This document shows positions 51,748 through 63,000 of a stretch of 64,000 bases of DNA, one piece after another; position 1 is the stretch's first letter, and every line of letters begins with the position of its first letter. The notes under the pieces are model-generated. The model made no database searches. It was not told where the DNA came from and saw nothing but the letters and a program-made list of their open reading frames with translations. The stretch comes from Aquimarina amphilecti (lineage in GTDB: Bacteria; Bacteroidota; Bacteroidia; Flavobacteriales; Flavobacteriaceae): NCBI RefSeq assembly GCF_900109375.1, contig NZ_FOAB01000004.1:62001-126000 (forward strand). The letters are read 5' to 3'. The translations under genes were made by a program, and so were the position numbers.

Positions 51748-52350
51748 TTAATCTTGCCTTTTACGGTTTTCGATTTCTATTGCTTTTTTATAAAATTTTC
51801 TAAAATCGTCTTTTTTATTGTAAGTAACTCTCATAGCTGAAAGGACATCTAATAGGGATAAACTATTCCATTCCCATAGTAAAGTGTCAAAATTATAAGA
51901 ATACATTGATTTCTCTACTTCATTTCGTATTTCAATAATTTCAGTCTCATCAAAACCGTTTTCTTGAAGTCTCATCATGATTCTTTCTTCATTTTCCTTG
52001 GTTAATTCAGTGTCTAAATAAGGTTCTAGAATCCAATCCCAGTTCCAATTATAAGAAGATAGAGAAATGAGATTTCTGTCTGCAAATGCTTTTAGTTCAT
52101 TTTTTTTCTCCGCCGATATAAAAACGATATCATTTTTTAGAATAACTTTTATAGTTCCAAATTCAATACATATGGATTCGATTTCATCTGCAAGGATTAA
52201 TTTTTCTGGGTAGATAATAGAAGGCTCAAAGGGGTATTTGTAAAGCCATATAGCGTTTTCCTGAATTTCAGAATTCCCTATTCCACAAAATAAGCTTCTA
52301 GTGGTTAGTTTTCTATTGAAAATTTTAGATATGTTTTTGAAGAATTTCAA
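51748..52350 (-). CDS. Hypothetical protein
   Basis: A 200-aa protein with a basic N-terminus, a central beta-rich part (IESICIEFGTIKVILKNDIVFISAEKK) and a helical acidic C-terminal half with many Trp (SSYNWNWDWILEPY, LLWEWNSLSLLDVLSAMR). No signal peptide and no recognised family. It is the last of three minus-strand genes with the DUF3050 gene (21-bp gap to the gene before it). Confidence 0.6.
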   Translation of the reverse strand: MKFFKNISKIFNRKLTTRSLFCGIGNSEIQENAIWLYKYPFEPSIIYPEKLILADEIESICIEFGTIKVILKNDIVFISAEKKNELKAFADRNLISLSSYNWNWDWILEPYLDTELTKENEERIMMRLQENGFDETEIIEIRNEVEKSMYSYNFDTLLWEWNSLSLLDVLSAMRVTYNKKDDFRKFYKKAIEIENRKRQD

Positions 52351-52371
52351 TACAAATAATCAATTAAATTT

Positions 52372-52833
52372 TTATTTAAATGTAAGTTTTAATTCGCCGT
52401 TCTCAGGGATTAAATCCCATTCTTTGCAGAGTTGATCAAAATCTTCTTTTATTTTTTCAATATCTGTTAGATTCATTTTTGGGATTTTAATTCCATCAAT
52501 TTTTTCAGCTTCCCAGTTTATTAATTCAATGAATTCTTTAGTTTTTGCAGCTCCAGAACCTATTGACTGTAAGTTTCTAGCCATAATTTCGGATAACCAG
52601 GTTTCTGGGCCTAAATTTTTAATTACGTTTTTATCAGATAATGTTTCTATGGTCATTCCTGATTTTACTTTCCCATAAAACCCATCTCTTAAATTGAATC
52701 TTTTTTCAATGACATAATGAGCTATATCATGATTTGGAATATCTGGACCAAGATTTACAGAGGTAGAGGTTCCATCTTCTCTTACACAAGTCAGCATATT
52801 TCTGTTTTTACCTTTTGCAAGTATGATCTCCAT
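52372..52833 (-). CDS. Hypothetical protein linked to DUF3050
   Basis: A 153-aa protein with no signal peptide. It begins MEIILAKGKNRNMLTCVREDG, which looks like a small beta-barrel or ligand-binding start, then PNHDIAHYVIEKRFNLRDGFY, where the His pair and Glu could bind metal, and a helical C-terminus. No family recognised. It starts 3 bp after the DUF3050 gene, so joint function is likely. Confidence 0.6.
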   Translation of the reverse strand: MEIILAKGKNRNMLTCVREDGTSTSVNLGPDIPNHDIAHYVIEKRFNLRDGFYGKVKSGMTIETLSDKNVIKNLGPETWLSEIMARNLQSIGSGAAKTKEFIELINWEAEKIDGIKIPKMNLTDIEKIKEDFDQLCKEWDLIPENGELKLTFK

Positions 52834-52836
52834 TTC

Positions 52837-53622
52837 TCAAATTGTATAAACAGGTTTTTCTTGAGTAATTAAATCACTTATAGCATCCCAAAGTGAGATT
52901 CTTTTTTCTAGAGATTGTTTTGCCACTAGTAATGTTTCATTCCATTTTTGCTCATCTGTTCCACATAGTTCTTCTACCATTTGAAGGGATAGAGGCCCAT
53001 GTTCATCGCCATCAAGTTCGATATGTCGTTCAAGATAGTATTTAAGTTTATTGTACGTTTTGTTTTCAGAATCAGACTGTTTTAGTATTTCTATAAACAT
53101 GTCTGGGATAAGATCTTCTCGACCAAATGTAAAAGCAGAAGCAACAAGATGAGGCTTATCGGTGTGAATAATGGAGAATGAGAATTTTACAAAATCTGTA
53201 ACTCTTTTGTCAATGTTGATTTCATTCAATGCGTATAAAACAGAATGTCCTGATTCAATCTTTTTTATAAAATTGTTAATTTCATTTGTATCAGCTTTAA
53301 TCTGTTTCATTGCATCCAAATACATTTCAAAGTGACTCTTAGGTTCTCCAATTTCATTTATATCACTTTCTTCCCCATGAACAATCTCATTTATAAACCT
53401 GGAAAGTGTTGGGTTTTTTGATGGTATCCAGGGAATTTGAACATTTGTTAGTTTTATTTGAAGACTTTTTAAAAGTGACATAAAATCCCAAACGGCAAAC
53501 ACATGATTTTCCATAAAGGTTTTAATATCATCTACAGTTTTTAATTTTTCATAGAGTTGATGATTCTGTAATTGACTTCTTAATTTAGAAATTTCATTTT
53601 CTATATGCTGAATTTTATTCAT
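52837..53622 (-). CDS. DUF3050 haem-oxygenase-like protein
   Basis: A 261-aa all-helical protein fitting DUF3050: [35 protein letters not shown] at the N-terminus, [29 protein letters not shown], and [22 protein letters not shown]. The fold belongs to the haem-oxygenase-like group. His, Glu and Asp residues in the last motif and the central EIVHGEE could form a non-haem diiron site as in HDO oxidases, but this is inference. It heads a three-gene minus-strand operon. Confidence 0.8.
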   Translation of the reverse strand: MNKIQHIENEISKLRSQLQNHQLYEKLKTVDDIKTFMENHVFAVWDFMSLLKSLQIKLTNVQIPWIPSKNPTLSRFINEIVHGEESDINEIGEPKSHFEMYLDAMKQIKADTNEINNFIKKIESGHSVLYALNEINIDKRVTDFVKFSFSIIHTDKPHLVASAFTFGREDLIPDMFIEILKQSDSENKTYNKLKYYLERHIELDGDEHGPLSLQMVEELCGTDEQKWNETLLVAKQSLEKRISLWDAISDLITQEKPVYTI

Positions 53623-53731
53623 TCTTTTTTAGATAGGTATCAGTAATTGCAAAAATATTATGTTTACACTTTTTATTTATGATTCTATTATAGACTAATA
53701 TTATTGTCAAATATTATATGTCTATTTTTAG

Positions 53732-54313
53732 TTACGGTTGCAATATGGTCGTTGTCCATTCCTTATTGCTTAATTGAAAAAGAGTTCTTTGGTGAAATCT
53801 ACTTTTTTTAAACTCCATAAACTCTATTCTAATTGGTTGGATAGCATATCCTCCCCAATTTTTGGGTTTCAAGATATTTTTACTTTCATATGTAGATTCA
53901 GCTTCAGAAAATTTTTGTTTTAGGGTATCGATATTTTTAGTAGTATCCCCTTGTTTACTAATAATAGATATAATTTTAGAGTCTTTTGTTCTTAGGTCAA
54001 AATAAGTAGCAGCTTCATCATCAGTAATTTTAGTGGCATTACCTTGGATACGTATTTGTCTTTGAGTAGTTTCCCACCAAAAAGTAATTGCTATTTTAGA
54101 CGATTTTTCGATTTCTAATCCTTTTCTAGATTGGAGCGGGCCAGTAATAATAAAGGTTTCATCTCTGACTTCTTTTAATGATACAAATCGTGCATTAGGA
54201 TATCCATCGAGTCCAATAGTAGAGATGCAACAAGCCGAAGGTAAACTAGAAGTGCTGGTATCAAGTTCTTTTACATACCATTTGTTAAACAGTTGAAATG
54301 GATTTAAACTCAT
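53732..54313 (-). CDS. pdxH: Pyridoxamine 5'-phosphate oxidase
   Basis: A 193-aa FMN enzyme converting PNP/PMP to pyridoxal phosphate. Motifs: PNARFVSLKEV (FMN phosphate), SRKGLEIEKSSKIAITFWW, RQIRIQGNATKI, and the C-terminal substrate Arg/His region RFHQR then WTTTILQP. The FYTNY-type loop of classical PdxH is replaced by FIITGPLQ, as in a divergent branch. The start overlaps the add stop by 4 bp. Confidence 0.9.
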   Translation of the reverse strand: MSLNPFQLFNKWYVKELDTSTSSLPSACCISTIGLDGYPNARFVSLKEVRDETFIITGPLQSRKGLEIEKSSKIAITFWWETTQRQIRIQGNATKITDDEAATYFDLRTKDSKIISIISKQGDTTKNIDTLKQKFSEAESTYESKNILKPKNWGGYAIQPIRIEFMEFKKSRFHQRTLFQLSNKEWTTTILQP

Positions 54314-55326
54314 GAGTTTTTAGTCAAATATTGATCAATCTCTAATATTCTTTTTTCTTTTTCTTGCTTAGGTAACCAGCTTGCTATGAAACTATTTTTT
54401 ACTAGCTCTGCGATTTGTTCTTTAGAAAGGTCCAAAGCATTTGCAATGCCTATGTAGTTTTCATTCATATATCCTCCAAAATAAGCAGGATCATCAGAAT
54501 TTACAGTAACGAGTAAATTCTCGGCCATCATTTTGACTATTGGATGTTCCTTTAAATTAGAAACTACTTTTAATTCTAAATTAGAGAGTGGACATAAGGT
54601 TAATGGCATTTGTGAAGAAGCTAACTGTTTTACCAATTTGTTATCTTCTAAACAACGATTACCATGATCAATTCGTGTAACTTGTAATAATTCTAATGCT
54701 TCCCAAATATATGTTGCTGGACCTTCTTCTCCAGCATGTGCTACGGTAAGAAATCCTTCTTTTCGAGATTTTTTGAATACTTCTTCAAATTTTGATGGAG
54801 GATTACCAACTTCTGAGGAATCCAATCCAACGCCACTAATCCAATCCTTATAGGGCAAAGATTGTTCTAGAGTTTTAAAAGCAGAAGCTTCGTCTAAATG
54901 CCTTAGAAAAGACATAATTAATTTATATGTGATACCTAGTCTTTCTTTTCCATCTTCAAGAGCGGAATGAATTCCTTTGATAACTGTATCAAAAGAAACC
55001 CCACGATCTGTATGAGTTTGAGGATCAAAAAATATCTCTACGTGTACTACATTCTGTTCGTGTACTTTAGTAAGATAAGCCCAGGTGAGATCATAAAAAT
55101 CCTGTTCTTTAATTAATACATTGGCTCCAGCATAATAGATGTCCAGAAATTCTTGTAGATTATTAAACTTATAGGCACTTTTTAATTCTGCGACAGAATT
55201 AAAAGGAATCTTCTTTTGATTTCTTTTTGCAATTTCAAACATTAATTCGGGTTCAAAAGTTCCTTCGATGTGTAAATGCAATTCTGTTTTAGGAATATTT
55301 TCTATGAATTTTTCAATTGAAACCAT
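54310..55326 (-). CDS. add: Adenosine deaminase
   Basis: A 338-aa TIM-barrel enzyme deaminating adenosine to inosine. Zinc ligands and catalytic residues are present: ELHLHIEGTF (two His), VAHAGEEG (His and Glu), TRIDHGNRCLED (His), and SDDPAYFGG (two Asp). Length is standard. The gene overlaps pdxH by 4 bp, an unusual pairing in one transcript. Confidence 0.95.
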   Translation of the reverse strand: MVSIEKFIENIPKTELHLHIEGTFEPELMFEIAKRNQKKIPFNSVAELKSAYKFNNLQEFLDIYYAGANVLIKEQDFYDLTWAYLTKVHEQNVVHVEIFFDPQTHTDRGVSFDTVIKGIHSALEDGKERLGITYKLIMSFLRHLDEASAFKTLEQSLPYKDWISGVGLDSSEVGNPPSKFEEVFKKSRKEGFLTVAHAGEEGPATYIWEALELLQVTRIDHGNRCLEDNKLVKQLASSQMPLTLCPLSNLELKVVSNLKEHPIVKMMAENLLVTVNSDDPAYFGGYMNENYIGIANALDLSKEQIAELVKNSFIASWLPKQEKEKRILEIDQYLTKNS

Positions 55327-55404
55327 ATTGTTTTTAGTTTTATTTTTTAAGATGTCGTATAAACCAATGGTAGAAACTTAATTCCAACTATACCTGCAAA
55401 TACA

Positions 55405-57411
55405 TTATACTTTTTGATCCTGAACTTTAGCTTGTAACATCTTTATTTCATCTCTTAATCTAGCAGCAGTCATAAAATCTAATTCCTTAGCAGCTTTTTC
55501 CATTTCTTTACGAACATTACGAATTCGAGTTTCTAATTGTTCTTTTGTATAATAAGCTGTTTCTTCTTCTGCAGCTTGTAATGATGGAGCAGTTTCGAAT
55601 TGATATGGCTCTACTTTTTTACCAGCGAGCGCATTATCTAGTGATTTTTTTATTGCTGTAGGAGTGATACCATGTTTTGTATTGTATGCAATTTGTTTTT
55701 CCCTACGATAATTAGTTTGATCGATGGTGTCTTGCATACTTTTTGTAATCTTATCAGCATACATGATAGCTAGCCCATTAACATTTCTAGCGGCTCGACC
55801 TATTGTCTGAGTTAGTGATCTATTATTACGTAAAAAACCTTCTTTATCTGCATCCAAAATAGCTACTAATGAAACCTCTGGAAGATCTAAACCTTCACGT
55901 AATAGGTTTACACCAATCAAAACATCAAACAGCCCTTTTCGTAAATCCTGCATAATTTCTACACGTTCTAACGTATCTACATCACTATGGATATATCTAC
56001 AACGAATATCAATTCTGGTAAGATATTTTGTTAACTCTTCTGCCATTCGTTTGGTAAGTGTGGTAACCAAAATACGCTCATCTTTTTCGATGCGTTTATG
56101 CATTTCTTCAATTAAATCATCGATTTGATTAAGACTTGGACGTACTTCTATTATAGGGTCCAATAATCCTGTTGGTCTGATGATTTGTTCTACGTATGTT
56201 CCTTCACTTTTTTGTAATTCGTAATCAGCAGGTGTAGCACTGATATAGATTATCTGATTCTGAAGTGCTTCAAATTCTTCAAATTTTAATGGTCGATTAT
56301 CCATAGCGGCAGGAAGTCTAAAACCAAATTCTACTAGATTTTCTTTTCTGGATCTATCTCCTCCATACATGGCATGTGTCTGCGGGATAGTTACATGACT
56401 TTCATCCACAATCATCAAATAATCATCTGGAAAATAATCTAATAAACAGAAAGGCCTCGTTCCTGGTTCTCGACCATCTAGATAACGTGAATAGTTTTCG
56501 ATTCCCGAACAATATCCTAATTCCTTGATCATTTCTAAATCAAAATTGGTGCGTTCTTCTAATCTTTTGGCTTCAAGAAACTTTCCTATTTCTTTAAAGT
56601 ATTCTACTTGTTTACCTAAATCCAAAGCTATTTGATCGATAGCTCCATTTAATATATCAGGAGAAGTTACAAACATATTGGCGGGATATATATTCAAGCG
56701 GTCATATTTTTCAATAACCTCATTTGTTTGTATATCAAAGGCTTCGATTTCTTCTATTTCATCTCCAAAAAAATGAACTCTAAATGCATCATCTGCATAA
56801 CTTGGATAAATGTCTACGGTATCTCCTTTAATTCTAAAGTTACCGTGATTAAATTCTCCTTCGGTTCTAGAATATAAGCTTTGTACTAATTTATGTAATA
56901 ACGCTGTTCTTGATACAAACTGTCCTTGTTGTATGGAGATTACATTTTTTTGAAATTCAACAGGATTACCAATACCATATAAACAAGAAACGGAAGCTAC
57001 AACTAGTACGTCTCTTCGTCCAGAGAGTAGAGAAGAAGTAGCACTTAATCGTAGTTTTTCGATTTCATCGTTGATCGATAAATCTTTTTCAATATAAGTA
57101 CCCGTCGTTGGGATATATGCTTCTGGTTGATAGTAGTCATAATAGGATACAAAATACTCTATTGCATTTTCTGGAAAAAACTGTTTAAACTCAGAATATA
57201 ATTGAGCTGCTAATGTTTTATTATGAGCTAAGACTAAAGTAGGACGTTGTACTTCAGAAATAACATTGGCAGCAGTAAATGTTTTACCAGAACCTGTTAC
57301 TCCTAAAAGAGTTTGATATCTTTCTCCTGCTTCTAGAGCATTAACAAGTTGCTTTATAGCTCCAGGTTGATCACCTGTTGGTTTAAAATCTGACTTGAGT
57401 TCGAACTTCAT
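55405..57411 (-). CDS. uvrB: Excinuclease ABC subunit B
   Basis: A 668-aa DNA-repair helicase-like protein (E. coli UvrB 673 aa). N-terminal [16 protein letters not shown], Walker [15 protein letters not shown], the beta-hairpin [17 protein letters not shown] box, [16 protein letters not shown] motif VI, and the C-terminal UVR domain binding UvrC. All expected motifs are intact. It is monocistronic. Confidence 0.98.
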   Translation of the reverse strand: MKFELKSDFKPTGDQPGAIKQLVNALEAGERYQTLLGVTGSGKTFTAANVISEVQRPTLVLAHNKTLAAQLYSEFKQFFPENAIEYFVSYYDYYQPEAYIPTTGTYIEKDLSINDEIEKLRLSATSSLLSGRRDVLVVASVSCLYGIGNPVEFQKNVISIQQGQFVSRTALLHKLVQSLYSRTEGEFNHGNFRIKGDTVDIYPSYADDAFRVHFFGDEIEEIEAFDIQTNEVIEKYDRLNIYPANMFVTSPDILNGAIDQIALDLGKQVEYFKEIGKFLEAKRLEERTNFDLEMIKELGYCSGIENYSRYLDGREPGTRPFCLLDYFPDDYLMIVDESHVTIPQTHAMYGGDRSRKENLVEFGFRLPAAMDNRPLKFEEFEALQNQIIYISATPADYELQKSEGTYVEQIIRPTGLLDPIIEVRPSLNQIDDLIEEMHKRIEKDERILVTTLTKRMAEELTKYLTRIDIRCRYIHSDVDTLERVEIMQDLRKGLFDVLIGVNLLREGLDLPEVSLVAILDADKEGFLRNNRSLTQTIGRAARNVNGLAIMYADKITKSMQDTIDQTNYRREKQIAYNTKHGITPTAIKKSLDNALAGKKVEPYQFETAPSLQAAEEETAYYTKEQLETRIRNVRKEMEKAAKELDFMTAARLRDEIKMLQAKVQDQKV

Positions 57412-57491
57412 TATGTATAACTATCTTTTCTGAATAAAGATACAGAATACTCATATGATTCTTTAAGGAGAAACGAAGTTTTAGGGAAAGT

Positions 57492-59972
57492 TTATCGTAT
57501 TAATGAAAAGCTACCTTTTCGAATTCTTCCATCACTGAGTTCTACTCGATACCAATATTCACTGGAAGGCATTAAAGTTCCTCCATAAGTTCCATCCCAT
57601 CCATTTCCTGAGGGAACTAATTGCTTCAATAATTTTCCACTTCGATCAAAAATATAAATGATAGAATTACCTAAAACTTGAGATGAAATACCTCCTATAT
57701 TCCAAGTTTCATGAAAACCATCTCCATTAGGAGTGAAATATTTAGGGAATCCAACAACCGAAATATCTTGCGTAGTTTCTGGCTGACATCCATTTTTATC
57801 CCTCACATATACCGTATGAAAGCCTGGCGGTACGTCGATAAATGTAGAACTATCTTGATAAGTTCTGATATTAGCGTTGTTATATACAATAGCATATTCA
57901 TAATCGCCAGGTCCAGATACATTTATAGTAACCGCATTAGTATCAGATGCATCATTTATTTCAATTGGATCTATAATAATAGCAGGACCAGAGAGTGCAA
58001 CATTTACTATTCTGTTTTTAGAACATCCTGTAATTTGATTAGTAACAATAACTTCATAAACTCCGTCTTGTGTTACATTAGTTGTTTCAGAAGTTTCTCC
58101 GGTAGACCATAAATAATCAAAATCATTGGAATTAGAGCCGGTTTGTAAACCAGCATCAACAATTATATTTTCATTTTGACATAAAATAACATCTTCCTGT
58201 TCTTCAATATCTGGTAATGAATTCACAAAAAGTGCTACTTGATTTATACCATAACATTGATTTAAGTTGTCTTCTACACGGGCATATACAATGTCTATTC
58301 CTTGTGTTCCGGCAGTAATATTAGTATATGAGGTTACAGAATTAGTTTCACTAAGAGCATCATTAATATTTTGATAATAGGCTACAGATAAATTAGGGTT
58401 ATTAATGTTAAAAAGTACTTGAGCATTGGCAAGCGTTAAATCAAACTCTCTGAAACCATCTTCAATACCATCATCATCACATATAGTTAAAGAAGCATTA
58501 CTTGCAGAAGTAATACTTACTTGAAGGTCTAATGTTGAAATTCTAAAACAATTATTATTGTCATCAGTAACACGAACAAATAATTGTTGGTTTGTCGAAG
58601 AATTCTGATAAGTATCTATATTCATAATTGAAGGTGCTCCCATGTTAGCAGCGGTAAGATCTTCAAAAAATGTAATAGTTCTGTCTGTACCACTTCCAGT
58701 AATTTGATCAATTGCTTGATTAAGATTGAATAACGTTATACCGTCTGTTGGATCATTATATTCATCACATTGTACAAGGTTAGAAGCGTTAGCAATTGGA
58801 AGAGGATTAACTCGCAATTCAAAATTGATAGTACTTAAACAAAGTAAAGAAGCATTTTCTTGAACTCTGACAAAAATTGTTTGTGGATTAGAGATGTTCG
58901 TATAAGGTGTTGTTTTATCAATAATATTAGCTCCAGTATCAGCGTCAGATTGAGATATATGATAGGTTAATGTGTAATCAGTAGGGTTTAATCCATTAAG
59001 AATTTCTGAATCCTTATTGTTTAATAAGAAAGAAACAAATCCGTTAGTATCATCGCCATCATCATCGGTATCACATACTATAAATGGAGTAGGAGTAATA
59101 ATTGGTGGGCCGGGATCTGTTATTAAAATAAACGTATCTACCACAAAGCATTCTGTGACTGTATTTTCGATTCTCACATAAATAGTTTGGTTGTTTTGAG
59201 TACTGAGATAAGGACTGGTTAATGCTCCATTTCCTAGACTTGCATCTTCTTCAGAAGCGTGATAAGTAACAATGGTATTGATTTGAGAGCCAAGAATAGC
59301 AGAAGTGTTACTTTCTAAATCAAAATTTGTCATTCCATCGTTAGTGTCGGTAATTATATCACATTCTGTAAGATCTAAATTAGTAGAAGTACCTGAATCA
59401 TTTTGTGGACTATCGGGTAGTTGTGCCGTTCCTGTGAACTCTAGATCAAAACCACCATTTTGAGAAAAATTGTCGATGAGTATATAGTATTCTTCTCCGG
59501 CAAGAGCATCGATAGATCGCACAAATCCGTTTCCTTCACCCCCAGGACCTTCACTAGTTTCTGTTTCTGTGTCATTAAGACCTGTTAAAGTTGATACGCC
59601 AGCCGCTGTGGGATTGGTAGATGAACATCTAATAGAGGTTCCGAGTGTACTACAGGTAACATTAGGACCGTAAACAGCAAAATCATAATCTTCACCAGCA
59701 TTGCTAGATTCTGGCGTTATGGTAAATGCTAAAGTCCCTGACTGTACGATATCAACTTTAATCCATAAGCTTTGACTTTCCGCAAATGCGCAATCTGGAG
59801 GGAAATTACCGGGTAAAGCAAAATCATTAGTACCAACTCCATTCGAATTAAGCTCTAAATTTGTATTTCCACATACTATAATGCTATTGATACAATCTGT
59901 AGGCTCATTTTGAGTATATCCGTTAAAGCATAAAATAAAAAGTAATAAAGTGAAGTGTAATTCTTTTACCAT
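57492..59972 (-). CDS. Large secreted protein with T9SS type B sorting domain
   Basis: An 826-aa protein with a signal peptide. The N-terminal domain (about 25-190) is rich in Cys and Gly (DCINSIIVCGNTNL, EYYILIDNFSQNGGFDLEFTG) and looks like a galactose-binding-like or pre-peptidase domain. Ig-like repeats with TxTNDG and CDDDDDG acidic loops follow, and the T9SS type B domain is at the end (KYFTPNGDGFHETW, IYIFDRSGKLLKQL, SSEYWYRVEL). It is an adhesin or matrix protein exported through type IX secretion and is a close paralogue of the next gene. Confidence 0.93.
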   Translation of the reverse strand: MVKELHFTLLLFILCFNGYTQNEPTDCINSIIVCGNTNLELNSNGVGTNDFALPGNFPPDCAFAESQSLWIKVDIVQSGTLAFTITPESSNAGEDYDFAVYGPNVTCSTLGTSIRCSSTNPTAAGVSTLTGLNDTETETSEGPGGEGNGFVRSIDALAGEEYYILIDNFSQNGGFDLEFTGTAQLPDSPQNDSGTSTNLDLTECDIITDTNDGMTNFDLESNTSAILGSQINTIVTYHASEEDASLGNGALTSPYLSTQNNQTIYVRIENTVTECFVVDTFILITDPGPPIITPTPFIVCDTDDDGDDTNGFVSFLLNNKDSEILNGLNPTDYTLTYHISQSDADTGANIIDKTTPYTNISNPQTIFVRVQENASLLCLSTINFELRVNPLPIANASNLVQCDEYNDPTDGITLFNLNQAIDQITGSGTDRTITFFEDLTAANMGAPSIMNIDTYQNSSTNQQLFVRVTDDNNNCFRISTLDLQVSITSASNASLTICDDDGIEDGFREFDLTLANAQVLFNINNPNLSVAYYQNINDALSETNSVTSYTNITAGTQGIDIVYARVEDNLNQCYGINQVALFVNSLPDIEEQEDVILCQNENIIVDAGLQTGSNSNDFDYLWSTGETSETTNVTQDGVYEVIVTNQITGCSKNRIVNVALSGPAIIIDPIEINDASDTNAVTINVSGPGDYEYAIVYNNANIRTYQDSSTFIDVPPGFHTVYVRDKNGCQPETTQDISVVGFPKYFTPNGDGFHETWNIGGISSQVLGNSIIYIFDRSGKLLKQLVPSGNGWDGTYGGTLMPSSEYWYRVELSDGRIRKGSFSLIR

Positions 59973-60049
59973 CTACAATCTCTGTTAGGCCACGAATATA
60001 CTAATAATATACCATAGCTTTATAGAAGAAGAAAAGGCGTGTAGGTGTA

Positions 60050-63000
60050 TTACCTTATCAAAGAAAAACTTCCTTTTCGAATTCTTCCGTCACTTAATTC
60101 TACACGAAACCAATATTCACTAGAAGGCATTAACGTACCGCTATAAGTTCCATCCCAGCCATTACCAGATGGGACTAACTGTTTTAATAATTTTCCGCTT
60201 CTATCAAAAATGTAAATGATAGAATTTCCAAGTACCTGAGCGGATATCCCTTTTACATTCCATGTTTCGTGAAAACCATCTCCGTTTGGTGTAAAATATT
60301 TAGGAAACCCAACGACAGAAATATCTTGGGTAGCTTCTGGTCCGCAACCATTTTTATCCCTTACATATACTGTATGGAATCCTGGAGGTACGTTCGTAAA
60401 CACTGGACTATCCTGATATGTTCTAATATTAGCGTTATTAAAAGCAATTGAGTATTCATAATCACCAGTACCTGAAGTGTTTATAATTATGGTGTTATTG
60501 TCTGAAGCATCATTAATTTCTATAGGTTGTATAATAGTAGCCGGAGAAGAATTTGTAACAGTAATCATTCTATCTTTAGAACATCCAGTAATTTGATCCA
60601 TAACCGAAACAGTATATACTCCTTCCTGAGAAACACTAATACTTTCTGTAGTTTCACCATTTGGAGACCATAAGTAATCAAAGTTGTTGGAGTTTCCGGA
60701 TTGTAATCCAGAGCTGATAATGACGTTGTCTCCCTCGCATAAAAAGGCTTCTCCTAATTCCTCAATATCCGGTAAGGGATTAACAAATAGTCGCACTTGA
60801 TTAATACCATAACAGTTATTTAGATTATCTTCTACTCTTGCATATACAATGTCTTGTCCTTGAGTTCCTGAAGTTATATTAGTATATAATATAATTTCAT
60901 TCGTTTCACTGAGTGCATTTTCGCTAGTTTCATAATAAGAAACAGAAAGGTTAGGACTCGTAATTCCTAAAAGAATTTGAGGATTTGCGAGCATAAGGTC
61001 AAATTCTCTAAAACCGTCTTCTATACCATCATCATCACAAACTGCTAAAACAGCATCACTAGCTGATGTAGTGCTTACGAGTAAATCCAATGTTGCGATT
61101 CTAAAACAACCAGTTAGATCATCTATTACTCTTACTGATAGTTGTTGATTAGCACTAGTATTTATATATGTACTGGTATTTGATATAAAAGGAGATCCAG
61201 CTTGAGCATCTATTAAATTTTCAAAAAATAATACTGAACGATCAGTTGATCCTCCAGTAATTTGATTTATTGCTTGATTTAAATTAAATGATGTTATTCC
61301 ATCATTTGTATTCAGATATTCATCGCATTGTGAAATAGAAGAATTATTAGCAACTGGTAATACATTAATAGTAATAGGAATTTCTACAGTATCAAAGCAG
61401 GAAGTATTAAGGTTGTTTTCAAGTCTTCCGAATATAGAAGTCATTGTACTTGATAATATTGCGTTTCGGGGATCGGGAAATGGGTTTGTATTATTATCGG
61501 CATCAATTTGCGATGTGTGATAACTAATAGTAAAATCAGAAATATTTTGGCTATCGTATATATCAGCATTGATTGTTGTTAAATCATATGTGATTAATCC
61601 ATTAGTATCATCTCCATCATCTGCATTATCACATGCAACTATTGGATTAGTATTAAAAGCTGTGGGTCCATCAAAAATCTGTACCTGAAAACTAGATGTA
61701 TTATAGCAGACTATATTTTCTATATTCTCAATTCTAATGGCAATAGTTTGCGGGTTGTTTTCTGTTACGAAATTTCCAGATATTTCATTTATATCAGCAT
61801 CAGCATCGGCAATCGATCTAAAATAACGAATTTGAAACTGACTAGGATCCTGCATTCCGAGAATCGAAGAGTTATAAATAGAGAGATCTAAACTTGTTAC
61901 CCCATCATTATTATCATCACAGATGATTTCATTCATTGGTGTGTTTTGAATGGTAGGAACTTCAAAAAATGTCACATTAGCAACACCAATTAAAGGGCAA
62001 CTTCCATCATTTAGATCAACTTCTAATCTATAATTTCCTGTGGTTGTAATGTCTAGAAAATAAGGAGTATTTGTGACTGCTACATCATTGATATACCAAG
62101 TATATGTGGCTGTAGAGATATCTTGATATTCAAGTCTAAATGTGTCTCCTTCACAAAGTAAAAGGTTTACATTATTTACATCACCATTATTTATGATATC
62201 AATTGACTGGGCAAAAATAGATTGGATAAAAGGAGGAAGGCCTATTCTGGATCCTCTTCTTCCATCTGTGTTAACTAATAACCCTCTATCACTATAGTTG
62301 ATATTTATTGCTAATTCTTCTGGGTTTTCAATAACTCCAAGATAATTTCCAGTTCCCGAATCAAAATCATATAAGGCTCTGTAGATCCTACCATCTGGTC
62401 CTAATTGTAATGCTCCTGCACTAAAATTAGAATTGTCTTGCCCATTTTCATTTAAAATTCGAGTGCCACTAGCGGCGATTTGGTTGTCGGGTAATGTAAG
62501 ATCGAATTGCATAAGAAAACCATTGCCAAATCCTCCGTCTCCAATACCAACTGTAGTATATAAACGTTGACCACTTTGTGAAAATTCAATACCGTAAGGC
62601 GCATCACCATTATATAATTCTATCTCATTACTTACAGTTCCTGTATTGTTATCAAAATCATAAAACAGTACTTTACCAGGGCCATCACCTCCAGTTACGG
62701 TAGTTAATCCAAAATGAACTACAGCTAATTTATCACCTTCTGGAGAGGCTTTTAGGTAACCTAATGCATTACGACGGTATCCAGAAATAGGAACAGTAAC
62801 TCCAACCTGTGATGTAACGGGAGTAGTGTTAACACCTGTTTGATCAACACTAAATGCATAATAGGTATCAATAAAATGAGTAATTACCCAAAAAGAATCA
62901 CAATCGTCACTTTTTACCGCTGTTATTTTTTCTGAACATCTGTATAAGCTTTCTAAAGAATCAGAAGTATCATACGTTATTAGCGGAAGATTTTTTTGAC

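Noticed and set aside
52014..52022. Further TCTAAATAA copy
   Set aside because: It lies inside a coding sequence, unpaired, and is likely chance.
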